Assembly (NCBI RefSeq): GCF_000744115.1
Contig: NZ_JQLG01000004.1
Coordinates: 62,001 to 126,000, forward strand
Reading direction: 5' to 3'
DNA from: Carnobacterium alterfunditum DSM 5972
GTDB taxonomy: Bacteria > Bacillota > Bacilli > Lactobacillales > Carnobacteriaceae
Length of the DNA stretch: 64,000 nt
Below the pieces are notes generated by a model, which saw only the letters and a program-made list of their open reading frames with translations, was not told where the DNA came from and searched no databases. The position numbers were made by a program, and so were the translations under genes. Positions 52,635-62,745 of the stretch are shown here, piece by piece (the stretch's first letter is position 1; each line of letters opens with the position of its first letter).

Positions 52635-53432
52635 TTAATGAAGTTCTTTCACTGGTACATCCAACCGCTCTTTCAATAATTCGAACCACAACTTATAGCC
52701 TTCTCCATTTGGATGGACTTCGTCAGACAGAACATCTCCAATCAATAAATGACGTTCTTCCATTCTAGTTTGCATTAATTGATAAATATCAATAAACGGC
52801 CACTGCTGCTCTTTAACATATTCAGCAATTTCATTATTGTATTGGTCATAGGTAACTCGACTGCCCGTTAAATATACATCATTATAAATAGTAGGATTTG
52901 CAGTTTGCAAAACAACCAATGTATCTGGCAGCTCCGTTTTGAACGTGTCCATGATCCAGTGGATGTCTGCTTTTGTTTGGTCAATATCCCTTTGCGGATA
53001 GCGGTTATTGTTGATCAAACACAATTCAAAAATAATAATATCCGGATCGTCTTTAATGACTGACCTAATTTTATGCCTTGAAATCAGATTTGCTGTACTA
53101 TAGCCGCTGTAACCATGATTGATTACTTTAGCGTTTATCCCAGCCATCTTGTCAAGATCCGTTTCCAGTAAATTACCCCACACGGATTGTGCTTCAGTCG
53201 CACCTTTTCCATAGGTTACACTGCTGCCTAGAACAACGATAGTTACTTCACCATCGCGTTCCGTTACAAATTTTGAACGCTCCACTAAACTTTCATGTTT
53301 AAAAGTATCCGATAATTTATAGGTTTCATTCATCTGAGCCAAGGTTCTATTTTCTTTAGTAAACTTGAAGAAGAAAATAAAAACCGCTACCAACACTATG
53401 ACTATCCCAATTTTCAAATTAGCTCGTTTCAT
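52635..53432 (-). CDS. Secreted or membrane-anchored SGNH/GDSL hydrolase
   Basis: The 265-residue protein has an N-terminal membrane helix (IGIVIVLVAVFIFFFKF, about 8-25). The SGNH block I is VVLGSSVTYGKGA (Ser near residue 70). Block III-like LCLINNNRYPQRD with Asn lies near 140, and the catalytic Asp/His pair is in SDEVHPNGEGYKLW near 240. It is therefore an extracytoplasmic esterase or lipase-like enzyme, possibly acting on cell-wall or polysaccharide acyl groups. Substrate unknown. Confidence 0.85.
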   Translation of the reverse strand: MKRANLKIGIVIVLVAVFIFFFKFTKENRTLAQMNETYKLSDTFKHESLVERSKFVTERDGEVTIVVLGSSVTYGKGATEAQSVWGNLLETDLDKMAGINAKVINHGYSGYSTANLISRHKIRSVIKDDPDIIIFELCLINNNRYPQRDIDQTKADIHWIMDTFKTELPDTLVVLQTANPTIYNDVYLTGSRVTYDQYNNEIAEYVKEQQWPFIDIYQLMQTRMEERHLLIGDVLSDEVHPNGEGYKLWFELLKERLDVPVKELH

Positions 53433-53675
53433 TTAAACGACTCCTCCAACTATTAGTTAATGCAGTATACCATGATTTACTATCCTAAAATAAGGCAACT
53501 TTCCGACTATTTTGACGGCTGATTTTAAAAAAAATCATCCTGGTTTAATGCGTGGTTCAAACTGCTGTTTCAAGAAAAATTTTATCAACCTCATTCTTTA
53601 ACTCAACGTCTATAAGTATTTGCAAGCTTTTTATTTCCTTAGTCACAGTATCTCTTTTTTTTATCTATTACAAAT

Positions 53676-53783
53676 TTATTTTAGTTGTACTCGAGCAGTT
53701 TGATAGATCCATGCCGTCACTTCTTCTACGGTCATCTGTTCCAATTGACTCTTAACTTTCTGCATATACTCTTTAAATTGCAT
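53676..53783 (-). CDS. 35-residue mini-protein
   Basis: A short frame, MQFKEYMQKVKSQLEQMTVE then EVTAWIYQTARVQLK, is preceded by an excellent ribosome site AGGAGGAGAACAGGAT. It is predicted to be almost wholly helical and amphipathic, with Trp near the C-terminus. The strong site and balanced codon use make it a credible gene. It stands alone between the SGNH gene and the PHP-phosphatase gene. Function unknown. Confidence 0.6.
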   Translation of the reverse strand: MQFKEYMQKVKSQLEQMTVEEVTAWIYQTARVQLK

Positions 53784-53894
53784 ATCCTGTTCTCCTCCTA
53801 TTTGTAAGGTCGGTTTTATCCACTTCTATTTTGTCACATGGGTCGTATTTTGATGTTTAAAGACATTAAAAGCAGCTATTGTATTTATCGGGAT

Positions 53895-53933
53895 AGAAAA
53901 AAAACGCTCATTACATCAATTGTAATGAACGCT
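53895..53933 (-). terminator. Terminator in the region between the PHP phosphatase and the mini-gene
   Basis: On the minus strand AGCGTTCATTAC pairs with GTAATGAGCGTT (two G-U pairs) over a seven-base loop, followed by eight T. It probably ends the phosphatase transcript, 170 bp after its stop. Confidence 0.8.
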
Positions 53934-53999
53934 CTTTTGAATTGCTAAAATGTTTGTCTTTATAACTTTTTAGTTTTGGCAGAGTAGTTAAATCGATTA

Positions 54000-54110
54000 C
54001 ACGAAATTTTTAGAAGGATAAAAGGTGCTTGTATCCATGTAAAAAAACTGAAAGGAAGTACTGTAGTCACTAATGCCCAAGTGTAACAGGTTTGTAAACT
54101 GTTAAAACAA
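54000..54110 (-). repeat. Interspersed repeat, truncated copy K (class II core)
   Basis: One arm (GAAATTTTTAGAAGGATAAA, then GGTGCTTGTATCCATG) and a diverged class II core (AAGTGTAACAGGTTTGTAAA) are present. AACAG pairs with CTGTT in the core. The element stops inside the 3' end of the phosphatase gene, whose stop codon and last two codons it supplies. Confidence 0.75.
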
Positions 54111-54869
54111 CCCTAAGAATTTAGCCTTTTTCACTTTTTGAGGTGTCTTAGTAAAAATAGGTTCACCATTTACCAAGTCTTTAGTGACTTGATGGTATTC
54201 TGCAACTTTTTCTGGACCAAATTCTTTTTCCAATTTTTGATAAGCTTCTTTCATATGAAAAGAACGTGAACCAATATTGTGTGCATCCGAAGCAATAAAA
54301 TGTACTAAGTTGGATTCGATTAATTGCTTACTGACTTTTTGGATTTCTTTACCGAACCCTCCAGTATAACTGGCGGCAGTTAGTTGCACCAAAACTCCTT
54401 TTTCAACAAAAGACATCAATAGGTCCGGATCTTTCAATACTGCATGATTGCGTTCTGGATGAACGATGATCGGTGTGATACCTTCTCTTTGCATCTCAAA
54501 AAATAACTTTTCAGCATATTGAGGAATCATCGGTGTCGGAAACTCAATCAAAACATACTGATTTCCTTCATCAATAAATTGAATTTTATTTTCTTCAACA
54601 TCCTCAAAAAATTCTCCATTGATGCGAACTTCTTGTCCAGGAAAAATTGTTAAGGGAATATCTCTAGCATCTAATTCCTCTTGCACTTCTTCGACTAAGC
54701 TTAAAATATCTTGTTTTTCGTTATCCCAATGTCCGTTTTTATAATGGGGAGAGGCTAAAATATGGGTGATTCCTTCAGCCACAGCTTTACGCGCCATGTC
54801 CATAGAATCTTCTAAATCTTTTGCCCCGTCATCGATTCCAGGTAAAATATGACAATGTAAATCAATCAT
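54102..54869 (-). CDS. CpsB/CapC-type PHP-family tyrosine phosphatase
   Basis: About 255 aa. It has PHP-domain metal-binding motifs: MIDLHCHILPGIDDGAKDLE at the N-terminus, HILASPHYKNGHW near residue 38, IIVHPERNHAVL near 137, and FIASDAHNIGSRS near 195. These proteins dephosphorylate the tyrosine kinase that controls capsule or exopolysaccharide export. No kinase or capsule genes are adjacent, so it is an orphan here. The ATG at 54869 has AAGGAG nine bases upstream. The stop codon and last two codons lie in repeat remnant K, so the native C-terminus was probably altered. Confidence 0.88.
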   Translation of the reverse strand: MIDLHCHILPGIDDGAKDLEDSMDMARKAVAEGITHILASPHYKNGHWDNEKQDILSLVEEVQEELDARDIPLTIFPGQEVRINGEFFEDVEENKIQFIDEGNQYVLIEFPTPMIPQYAEKLFFEMQREGITPIIVHPERNHAVLKDPDLLMSFVEKGVLVQLTAASYTGGFGKEIQKVSKQLIESNLVHFIASDAHNIGSRSFHMKEAYQKLEKEFGPEKVAEYHQVTKDLVNGEPIFTKTPQKVKKAKFLGLF

Positions 54870-54984
54870 GTGATTTTCTCCTTCAGTTTTGCCCACTTAA
54901 ATTATAGTTCATTATAAAACAAAGTTTAAAAAAAAGCTAGATGTTCAAACTTAAAAGCACTTGGCCTTTTTCTGGCACTACATT

Positions 54985-55160
54985 CTTTTAAATGCACAGG
55001 TGAATGGTTTTTTTGTCTTACTCATCCGTGAAAACACACTTCATGAACAAGTGCATATCCTTTTAAATCACACTTATCCGTGCAAACATACTTCATGAAC
55101 AAGTGCACCTTTTTTTGAATCCCACTCATCTGTGCAAGCACACTTCATGAACAAGTGTAG
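54985..55160. repeat. Short tandem repeat of about 52 bp (three units plus a partial)
   Basis: Three units (about 55018, 55070 and 55122) share CACACTTCATGAACAAGTGC after an ACTCATCCGTGCAAA-like lead. Each contains CACTT..AAGTG as an inverted repeat and the palindrome TTCATGAA. The unit differs in sequence from the 29- and 52-kb arrays. It lies upstream of the phosphatase gene and next to repeat remnant L. Confidence 0.75.
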
Positions 55161-55205
55161 CCGGTTTATAAACAAACCCGTACATTCCAGAAGAAATTTA
55201 TTATT
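55155..55205 (-). repeat. Interspersed repeat, arm-only remnant L
   Basis: AAACAAACCCGTACATTCCA followed by GAAGAAATTT is the conserved outer arm, with no core or second arm. It is fused to the end of the short tandem repeat. Confidence 0.7.
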
Positions 55206-55211
55206 AACACT

Positions 55212-55259
55212 CAAAAAAAACCTCATCTTTATACGATCAAGCCGTACAAACATGAGGTT
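55212..55259 (-). terminator. Terminator of the glp operon
   Basis: On the minus strand AACCTCAT pairs with ATGAGGTT around a 25-base loop with inner pairing (TTGTACGG / CGTATAA), then eight T. It lies just after glpF. Confidence 0.82.
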
Positions 55260-55275
55260 AGTTACTTATTACAAA

Positions 55276-55992
55276 TTAAGTAATGACTAGATACAGTACT
55301 GCAGCGATGACTCCGCCTACCATTGGTGCTGCTACTGGGATCCATGAGTAAGCCCAATCTGAAGCTCCTTTGTTCGGGATCGGTAAGAATTGATGTGCTA
55401 GACGCGGACCTAAGTCACGTGCCGGGTTGATCGCATAGCCTGTTGCTCCTCCTAGTGAAAGACCAATTGACAGAACTAATATCCCTACTACTAATGGATT
55501 TAGTCCATCAGCAAATATATTTTTCCCAAACATCATAAGTGCAAATACTAGCACAAAAGTACCAATTATTTCTGATATTATATTGCTGACAGTGTGACGG
55601 ATAGCTGGACCTGTTGCAAATATTCCAAGGATACTAGCTTCGTCTTTTGTTTCTTTGAAGTGGGGTAAGTAAGTTAACCAAACTAAACCGGCTCCCACAA
55701 AAGCTCCGGCGGTTTGAGCAAGAATGAATGGAATAACTAATGCCCACTCAAAATTACCAATAATGGCCATAGCAAGCGTTACAGCTGGGTTTATGTGAGC
55801 TGGTCCCATCGATCCAGCAACATATACACCAATCGTTACCGCTGCACCCCATCCAAGAGCGATAGCAACCCAGCCAGCTCCTTCAGCTTTACTCTTTTTC
55901 AAGCTAACGGCCGCAACAACTCCGTCCCCAAGTAAAACCAAGATCATCGTTCCTAAAAATTCACTAAAAATCTGTAATGTATCCCCTGTCAT
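55276..55992 (-). CDS. glpF: Glycerol facilitator (aquaglyceroporin)
   Basis: The 238-residue membrane channel has six spans and the two half-helix motifs HINPAVTLAMA near residue 66 and YAINPARDLGPR near 186. The Asp after the second NPA-R marks the glycerol-conducting class. It overlaps the end of glpO by four bases and completes glpK-glpO-glpF. Confidence 0.94.
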   Translation of the reverse strand: MTGDTLQIFSEFLGTMILVLLGDGVVAAVSLKKSKAEGAGWVAIALGWGAAVTIGVYVAGSMGPAHINPAVTLAMAIIGNFEWALVIPFILAQTAGAFVGAGLVWLTYLPHFKETKDEASILGIFATGPAIRHTVSNIISEIIGTFVLVFALMMFGKNIFADGLNPLVVGILVLSIGLSLGGATGYAINPARDLGPRLAHQFLPIPNKGASDWAYSWIPVAAPMVGGVIAAVLYLVIT

Positions 55993-57827
55993 TTTTTCCC
56001 ATCTCCTTTTAAGTTTTTTAGATCAGACTCTGCAACGGCTGTTTCTAATCCTTTCCGATAGTTTATTTTTGCTTCTTCTGTCCAGCCATAGTAGCGAGCC
56101 ATTTCTGTGATCACCGGTTCTATAATGCTATCCAATGTGTCACGCATGAACAACATATGGTTTGTGCGACGGATCAAGAAGTCACTTGGTGTAAGCGCCA
56201 TCTCTTCTTTCATAGCATAGCATAAGCTTACACTATCTGCTAGAGTTAAGCCTTCTATTTGTTGGATCTCATCCAGTAAAGCAAGCACCTTAGGCGTGTT
56301 TGAACCATACAGGTTAGCAAGATACAATGCTTCTGATTCGTTCAGTCCTTTTTCGATCCCCATTTGAGCTAATTTTCCAGTTTCTGCTTCGACTTCTTGT
56401 GGGTCGATTTCTCCACCAGATACGGGGTATTTAGCAGAATCAATCAATTCATAAGACAGATTGAAGTTGTTTTGTAAGATTTCAATAACGGCTTTCATTG
56501 CCCCGAGTGCCATTTTGCGGTAGTCAGTTATCTTGCCCCCAGCTACTGTGATCAAACCGTCTGGATCGATGTCTAACGCACTGCCACGTGAAATGGCTGA
56601 CGGGTTAGCTTCTGATTCAGAGTTGTCTTTTTCGATATTTTTCAAGGCCTCTTCGACGGTGTAGCGATCGACGTTCCCTTTTTGATATTGTTTGATCGTA
56701 TTGATTACCTTATCAAAGCTTTCATCTGAGATGGGTTGATTTTTTGCGCCATTGTAGTCCAAACCGCCGTTTGCAGAAATCAATGGACGCAATCCGGCCC
56801 AGCTGGCTTCGATATCGTCGATCGTGATCTTAGCTGACGGGTAACGATTGTTGACGATTTCTAGTAGATAATCCACATCTTCTTGTTCAACCGTTGGGTT
56901 TGCAAAATCGCCTGTGTAGTCTGTATCCGTTGTACCAAAGTAGGTTTTTTCTTCACGCGGGATCACGAATACCATCCGGCCATCGTTTTTACCTGTGTCA
57001 AAATAAGTGGGCTGCGGTACAGATAATCTTTTGTTGTCTACGACTAGATGGACGCCTTTTGTCGGGCGCATTTGAGGTGCAGCGTCTACTTTAGTATCCA
57101 TTTGGCGGATCGTATCTGACCATGGGCCCGTTGTGTTCAAGACAACGCGGGCTTTGATGTCAAATGTTTCCCCTGTCAACAAGTCTTCTACCGTTGCTCC
57201 ACTAACTTTATCATCTGCATCGTGTAAGATACCCACCACTTTCATCTGACTGACCATATGTCCGCCGTCCGTAGCAGCGCGTTTGATATTTTCGATCACT
57301 AAGCGAGCATCGTTATTGCGGTAGTCTAGGTAGACACCAGCACCTAATAAACCATCGCTTCTCAGTTGCGGTTCACGTTTTAGAACTTCCTCTTTGGTCA
57401 ACGTATAGTTCGCATATTTTGTGCCGGTAACGTCTGCTAAGCGGTCATACAAATCCATCGCTATTTTTAAAGAGAACATCGAGAAGGTTGAACCCGGTTC
57501 GTCATAGATCGGCAAGATCATTGGGTCGGCTTTTGGAATGTGCGGTGCGATACCTTGTACGACAGCGCGCTCTTGAACCGTATCGGCTACAACTTCAACG
57601 TCAAAGTTTTTCAAATAGCGTAAACCGCCGTGGACCAACTTAGTCGAGCGAGAAGAGGTTCCTTCTGCAAAGTCCTGCATCTCGACAAGTCCTGTCTTAA
57701 GACCAGAAGCGCTGGCTTGCAATGCTGTCCCAGCGCCTGTGATCCCTCCACCGATGATAAAAACGTCTAATGTGCCTTCTTTTAAGGCTTTGATGTCTTG
57801 CTGTCTTCGTTCGATTGAAAAGGCCAT
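55989..57827 (-). CDS. glpO: Alpha-glycerophosphate oxidase
   Basis: The 612-residue FAD enzyme oxidises glycerol-3-phosphate with O2 to DHAP and H2O2. The FAD-binding VFIIGGGITGAGTALQASASG is near residue 22, TSSRSTKLVHGGLRYL near 57, and the DAAPQMRPTKGVHLVVD region near 250. The roughly 50-residue charged insertion (about 375-425, NVDRYTVEEALKNIEKD) is typical of the oxidase and absent from GlpD. So this operon makes peroxide under aerobic glycerol growth. Confidence 0.92.
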   Translation of the reverse strand: MAFSIERRQQDIKALKEGTLDVFIIGGGITGAGTALQASASGLKTGLVEMQDFAEGTSSRSTKLVHGGLRYLKNFDVEVVADTVQERAVVQGIAPHIPKADPMILPIYDEPGSTFSMFSLKIAMDLYDRLADVTGTKYANYTLTKEEVLKREPQLRSDGLLGAGVYLDYRNNDARLVIENIKRAATDGGHMVSQMKVVGILHDADDKVSGATVEDLLTGETFDIKARVVLNTTGPWSDTIRQMDTKVDAAPQMRPTKGVHLVVDNKRLSVPQPTYFDTGKNDGRMVFVIPREEKTYFGTTDTDYTGDFANPTVEQEDVDYLLEIVNNRYPSAKITIDDIEASWAGLRPLISANGGLDYNGAKNQPISDESFDKVINTIKQYQKGNVDRYTVEEALKNIEKDNSESEANPSAISRGSALDIDPDGLITVAGGKITDYRKMALGAMKAVIEILQNNFNLSYELIDSAKYPVSGGEIDPQEVEAETGKLAQMGIEKGLNESEALYLANLYGSNTPKVLALLDEIQQIEGLTLADSVSLCYAMKEEMALTPSDFLIRRTNHMLFMRDTLDSIIEPVITEMARYYGWTEEAKINYRKGLETAVAESDLKNLKGDGKK

Positions 57828-57843
57828 GATACTTCTCCTCCTT

Positions 57844-59352
<1,509 letters not shown>

Positions 59353-59369
59353 TTATTTCCTCCTTGTTT

Positions 59370-59383
59370 TGCAAACGTTTTCT
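59370..59383 (-). promoter_or_regulatory. cre site upstream of glpK
   Basis: AGAAAACGTTTGCA on the minus strand matches the CcpA cre consensus at every defined position. It lies just before the ribosome site. I could not assign -35 and -10 boxes with confidence. Confidence 0.7.
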
Positions 59384-59517
59384 CTACCTGTTTATTGTAA
59401 CCGTTTTTATCAAATTAAACATGTCATCTTTTTTAGATTTTTAAAATTTTTTGAGAGTTTTTTCCTATTTGATAAATTTTAGATCGAAAATCTATCAAAT
59501 AAGTTGCCTGATACATG

Positions 59518-59735
59518 TATTAGTACAACGATGTGAAATTTCTTCTGGAATGGACAGGCTTGCTTGTAGAGAGCCGTGAGATCGCCTTAAGCCTAAAAGT
59601 CATAGTCTTAAGGCTTTCAAGCTTCAAACAACGTTTACACGCTAAAGCGTTAAAACGGTGTAATTCACATTGAATCTTCTACACGGCTACAAGCAACCCC
59701 TATTCCTCCAGAAATCCCAGGTTACTGATTAGATA
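59518..59735 (+). repeat. Interspersed palindromic repeat, copy M (class I core)
   Basis: Both arms are present. The two core stems are strong and have their own sequences: GCCTTAAG / CTTAAGGC (about 59584-59614) and ACAACGTTT (59628-59636) / AAACGGTGT (59653-59661, one mismatch). It lies between the glpK 5' end and the Mga-like gene 3' end. Confidence 0.9.
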
Positions 59736-59797
59736 AGTCTATCTACATTAACATTATAAATAAAAAAACAAGCTGCAGTAAAATCACTGAGCTTGTT

Positions 59798-61267
59798 CTA
59801 TGAATGGAGTTCTTGAATGATCGTCTGGATATTCTTCATGTCAAAGGATGATAAAATCTCAGAGAAGACATAAACTTTGGCGTCACCGTATGGGTCTTTT
59901 TTAAGTGCTGGTTCATTAGTAAGAATAAGATCATACACTTTACCAGGCCGATAAGCTTCTACCTTTATACCGTTAATATGGCGCATATTCAGTATCAATA
60001 ACTGATTCAACGTTTCTGTATAAATTCTTTCCATTTTTAAATCGATCCCGATCTGCACAATCGTCGTCATCTTGAAAGAAACCATCGCCAACAGACTGAT
60101 GTATTTCAACAGACTTATCTCCACTGAGCCAGGTTCTTCTAAACTCGGCATCCCAAATTTACTAGTACTGATGTCAACTAAGGTATGGGCAAATGAGACC
60201 AAGTTCCGGCCAATAAACGGTTTTTCTTTAGCCAGCATTTCTTCATAGGCATAAACTTCCATTTCACCTTGGAAGAAATACAATTTTGTATGGATATGAG
60301 ACAAGTGATAGTGCATGTCGCGTTCCAACATATACGGCAATTTACGGAACTTGTAATGGATAATAATGGTCTCCACAATATAAGTATCCAGCGTCGCAAT
60401 CGGTGCTCGGCGATCTCGTTCCAATGTATACTCATGAAAAGCTTGTTCAGTCAATATCGGAAAAGCCATTAAAAAGGCAAAGTGTAACATAGCCTCTTCC
60501 TCATCGACTTCAATCGAGTAGCGGCTAAAATAGCGTAAGACCATGATGCGTATTTTTTGGTACAGCGGATCTTCTAAGTAAGGCTGCATCTGTTCGCGCA
60601 AATAGACGTATTGCTTTTCTTTACTGGTGACGCGGCTTTTACTGATCAGCATCCAAGTATTGAGCTGTTGCCTATTTTCGGATTCGATCGTGACTTGCAG
60701 AAAACTTTCCACCGCTTGTCCTACTTGAGTGATCTGCTTACCAGAATCAGAAACAACGAGAGCTTCTTTGTTTTCGATATGGCTGAAAAATTGAAAGTAA
60801 AAATGTCGGATATGCAATTCTTCGCCGTGCAACTGCCCATTGCGGATCTTGATGCCAAACTCTTTCAAGTAATAGTTCAATTCTTTGATCTTACGAAATA
60901 AGGAAGAATCGCTGATCGCCAATTCTTGAGTCAGCTGCGTGATTGAAAATTCTTGATGCTTAAACAAAAAACGGATCAAGTTCACTTTGATTGACTGGTC
61001 CAAATAAAGCTGATAGATATGCTGCAACGAATAGTCATCGCTCATGGTCAAGGAAATAGACTGTCCATCATAAGTGACATGTACTTGATCGGTAAGAGGT
61101 TTGATCCGGAAAGAAATGGATTCCAAGTCCTTCTCGAGTGAAGCCTTAGCGATACTCAAATAGTCCAGCATATCGGTATAAGAGATTTCTCCGCCGTTCA
61201 GCACCAATTGTTTAAAAATCGTGACTTCTCTGATATCGTTTTTCTCAAGGAAGTGTTCAATTTTCAT
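59798..61267 (-). CDS. Mga-like transcriptional regulator near the glp operon
   Basis: About 489 aa, with N-terminal helix-turn-helix segments (about residues 10-60 and 100-135, FSITQLTQELAISDSSLFRKIKELN), a helical PRD-like middle, and a C-terminal EIIB-like part (YDLILTNEPALKKDPYGDAKVYVFSEIL). It has the same build as the 19599 protein. It overlaps the upstream flavoprotein gene by 11 bases, so the two are translated together. Position beside glpK suggests it may control glycerol genes; this is inference. The ATG at 61267 has GAGGG upstream. Confidence 0.75.
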   Translation of the reverse strand: MKIEHFLEKNDIREVTIFKQLVLNGGEISYTDMLDYLSIAKASLEKDLESISFRIKPLTDQVHVTYDGQSISLTMSDDYSLQHIYQLYLDQSIKVNLIRFLFKHQEFSITQLTQELAISDSSLFRKIKELNYYLKEFGIKIRNGQLHGEELHIRHFYFQFFSHIENKEALVVSDSGKQITQVGQAVESFLQVTIESENRQQLNTWMLISKSRVTSKEKQYVYLREQMQPYLEDPLYQKIRIMVLRYFSRYSIEVDEEEAMLHFAFLMAFPILTEQAFHEYTLERDRRAPIATLDTYIVETIIIHYKFRKLPYMLERDMHYHLSHIHTKLYFFQGEMEVYAYEEMLAKEKPFIGRNLVSFAHTLVDISTSKFGMPSLEEPGSVEISLLKYISLLAMVSFKMTTIVQIGIDLKMERIYTETLNQLLILNMRHINGIKVEAYRPGKVYDLILTNEPALKKDPYGDAKVYVFSEILSSFDMKNIQTIIQELHS

Positions 61268-62594
61268 TGCCGTCATCCCTCACTTCTAGCCAAGAAACAA
61301 AATTAGTGGCTGAGATCATTTGTGAAAAAGATGGATGAAAAAAATACTCTTTTTGCTGCAAATCTTCCAAAGTCTGCTTGGTTTGAATGACCAACGCCAA
61401 TGTATTGATCTTTTCCAAGATATTTGACGTGGAAATCAGTTGTGCTCCAAGCAAAACGTGGCTGGCTGCATCGTAGATCCATTTGATTGTTACCGTATCA
61501 GCATCCGGCAGACTAGTTAGGCTCACTTTTTGACAATAAGCTTTAACCGTTTGACCCGAAAATACACTTTCAGCTTCGGTCATGCCGGTACTGGCAACGT
61601 AGTAACCAAACAGGAAAGTCCCAATCGTTTGTAAGGAGCCCTTGAAAGCTGTTTCTGGTTGGATCAGATTAGCCGCCGCTACGATTCCTGTCCGGACAGC
61701 ATTGTTCACCAGTGGGATATACTCCGTTTTGTCACCATCTCCATAGGACAATTGGATACAATCCCCAACTGCAAAGACATCTTCTACCGACGTCCGCATA
61801 TAGCAATCAACCGCAATTGTTTGGTCCAAGTGTAGTTGGATATGTTCATCTAAATAGGACAAGTTGGGTCTCACATTCACACCTAAGATAGCAGCATCAC
61901 TCGTAACCGATTTGTTGCCAAATCGAACTGTTACCGCTTGTTCGCCTTCAGACTCAATAGCAGAAACCGTTTGATTCAAGCGTAAATCGGTCCCCATTTC
62001 AATCATTCTCTCCTGAACTGGCAGAATCATTTCTTTATCAAAATATTTAAATAAAATATAGTCCATGCTCTCAATCAACGTGACTTTTTTATGCTGCTTA
62101 CTTAACAAATAAGCCGCTTCCACCCCGACTGGACCAGCTCCAATAATCGTAATACTTTGACTCGTTTCCATCTTAGCCAAAGCAGCAACTGCTTCAGGAT
62201 ATCGTTTGTACTTCAAGATGCTTTCCCCATCACTGCCGCTGATTTTTTGCGACAACTGGCTCGAACCTGTTGCGATGATCATCTTGTCATAAGTAAGCCT
62301 CAATTCTCGCCCATGGTAGAGATACGTAATAGTTTTATTAACCGTATTCATTTTTTCAACAGAAGCTTCCAAAAAACACTGGATGTTCTGCCTTTCCAAT
62401 TGCTCCTTCGTGATAAAGTAAGCTGCATCTAAATCAACAATGCTATTTTCCCAATACAAATGTAGCCCATTCGGAATATATCCTAACGTAGCTTGTTTTT
62501 CCAGCAAGATAATTTCTGCATCCTCATATCTTTTTCGCACTTCTAAAGCCGCTGCTACCCCAGCATAAGAAGCTCCTATAATCACTACTTTCAT
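61257..62594 (-). CDS. Nox/Npx-like FAD oxidoreductase lacking the redox cysteine
   Basis: A 445-residue flavoprotein of the NADH oxidase / NADH peroxidase / CoA-disulfide reductase family. It has the FAD motif VVIIGASYAGVAAALEV at the N-terminus, the NAD motif ITIIGAGPVGVEAAYLLSK near residue 150, and DVFAVGDCIQL near 272. Position 42, the redox Cys in Nox and Npx (SCGxAL), is Asn here in YIPNGLHLYW. So it cannot use the cysteine-sulfenic cycle. It may make H2O2 instead of water or act on another acceptor. The ATG at 62594 has GAGGTG upstream; the earlier TTG is less likely. Coupled to the Mga-like gene. Confidence 0.82.
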   Translation of the reverse strand: MKVVIIGASYAGVAAALEVRKRYEDAEIILLEKQATLGYIPNGLHLYWENSIVDLDAAYFITKEQLERQNIQCFLEASVEKMNTVNKTITYLYHGRELRLTYDKMIIATGSSQLSQKISGSDGESILKYKRYPEAVAALAKMETSQSITIIGAGPVGVEAAYLLSKQHKKVTLIESMDYILFKYFDKEMILPVQERMIEMGTDLRLNQTVSAIESEGEQAVTVRFGNKSVTSDAAILGVNVRPNLSYLDEHIQLHLDQTIAVDCYMRTSVEDVFAVGDCIQLSYGDGDKTEYIPLVNNAVRTGIVAAANLIQPETAFKGSLQTIGTFLFGYYVASTGMTEAESVFSGQTVKAYCQKVSLTSLPDADTVTIKWIYDAASHVLLGAQLISTSNILEKINTLALVIQTKQTLEDLQQKEYFFHPSFSQMISATNFVSWLEVRDDGNEN

Positions 62595-62677
62595 ACCTTT
62601 ACACCTCGTCAATGTGTTTTCAATTAGTATAACATAGAGTGGAAACCTTTCGTATAACCAGAAGCTAATTCGATAAA

Positions 62678-62741
62678 TGGGGGTAGTGCAACAAAATAAT
62701 AACTTATTATGGAATAGACGAGTTTACTTGTGGAGCCATTA
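62678..62741 (+). repeat. Interspersed repeat, arm-only remnant N
   Basis: TTATGGAATAGACGAGTTTA followed by CTTGTGGAGCCAT matches the conserved left arm, then homology ends at the 3' end of the next gene. Core and right arm are missing. Confidence 0.7.
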
Positions 62742-62745
62742 GATT

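Noticed and set aside
59384-59460. -35/-10 promoter for glpK
   Set aside because: TACAAT and TTGATA are present but not at a sensible spacing; only the cre site was kept.
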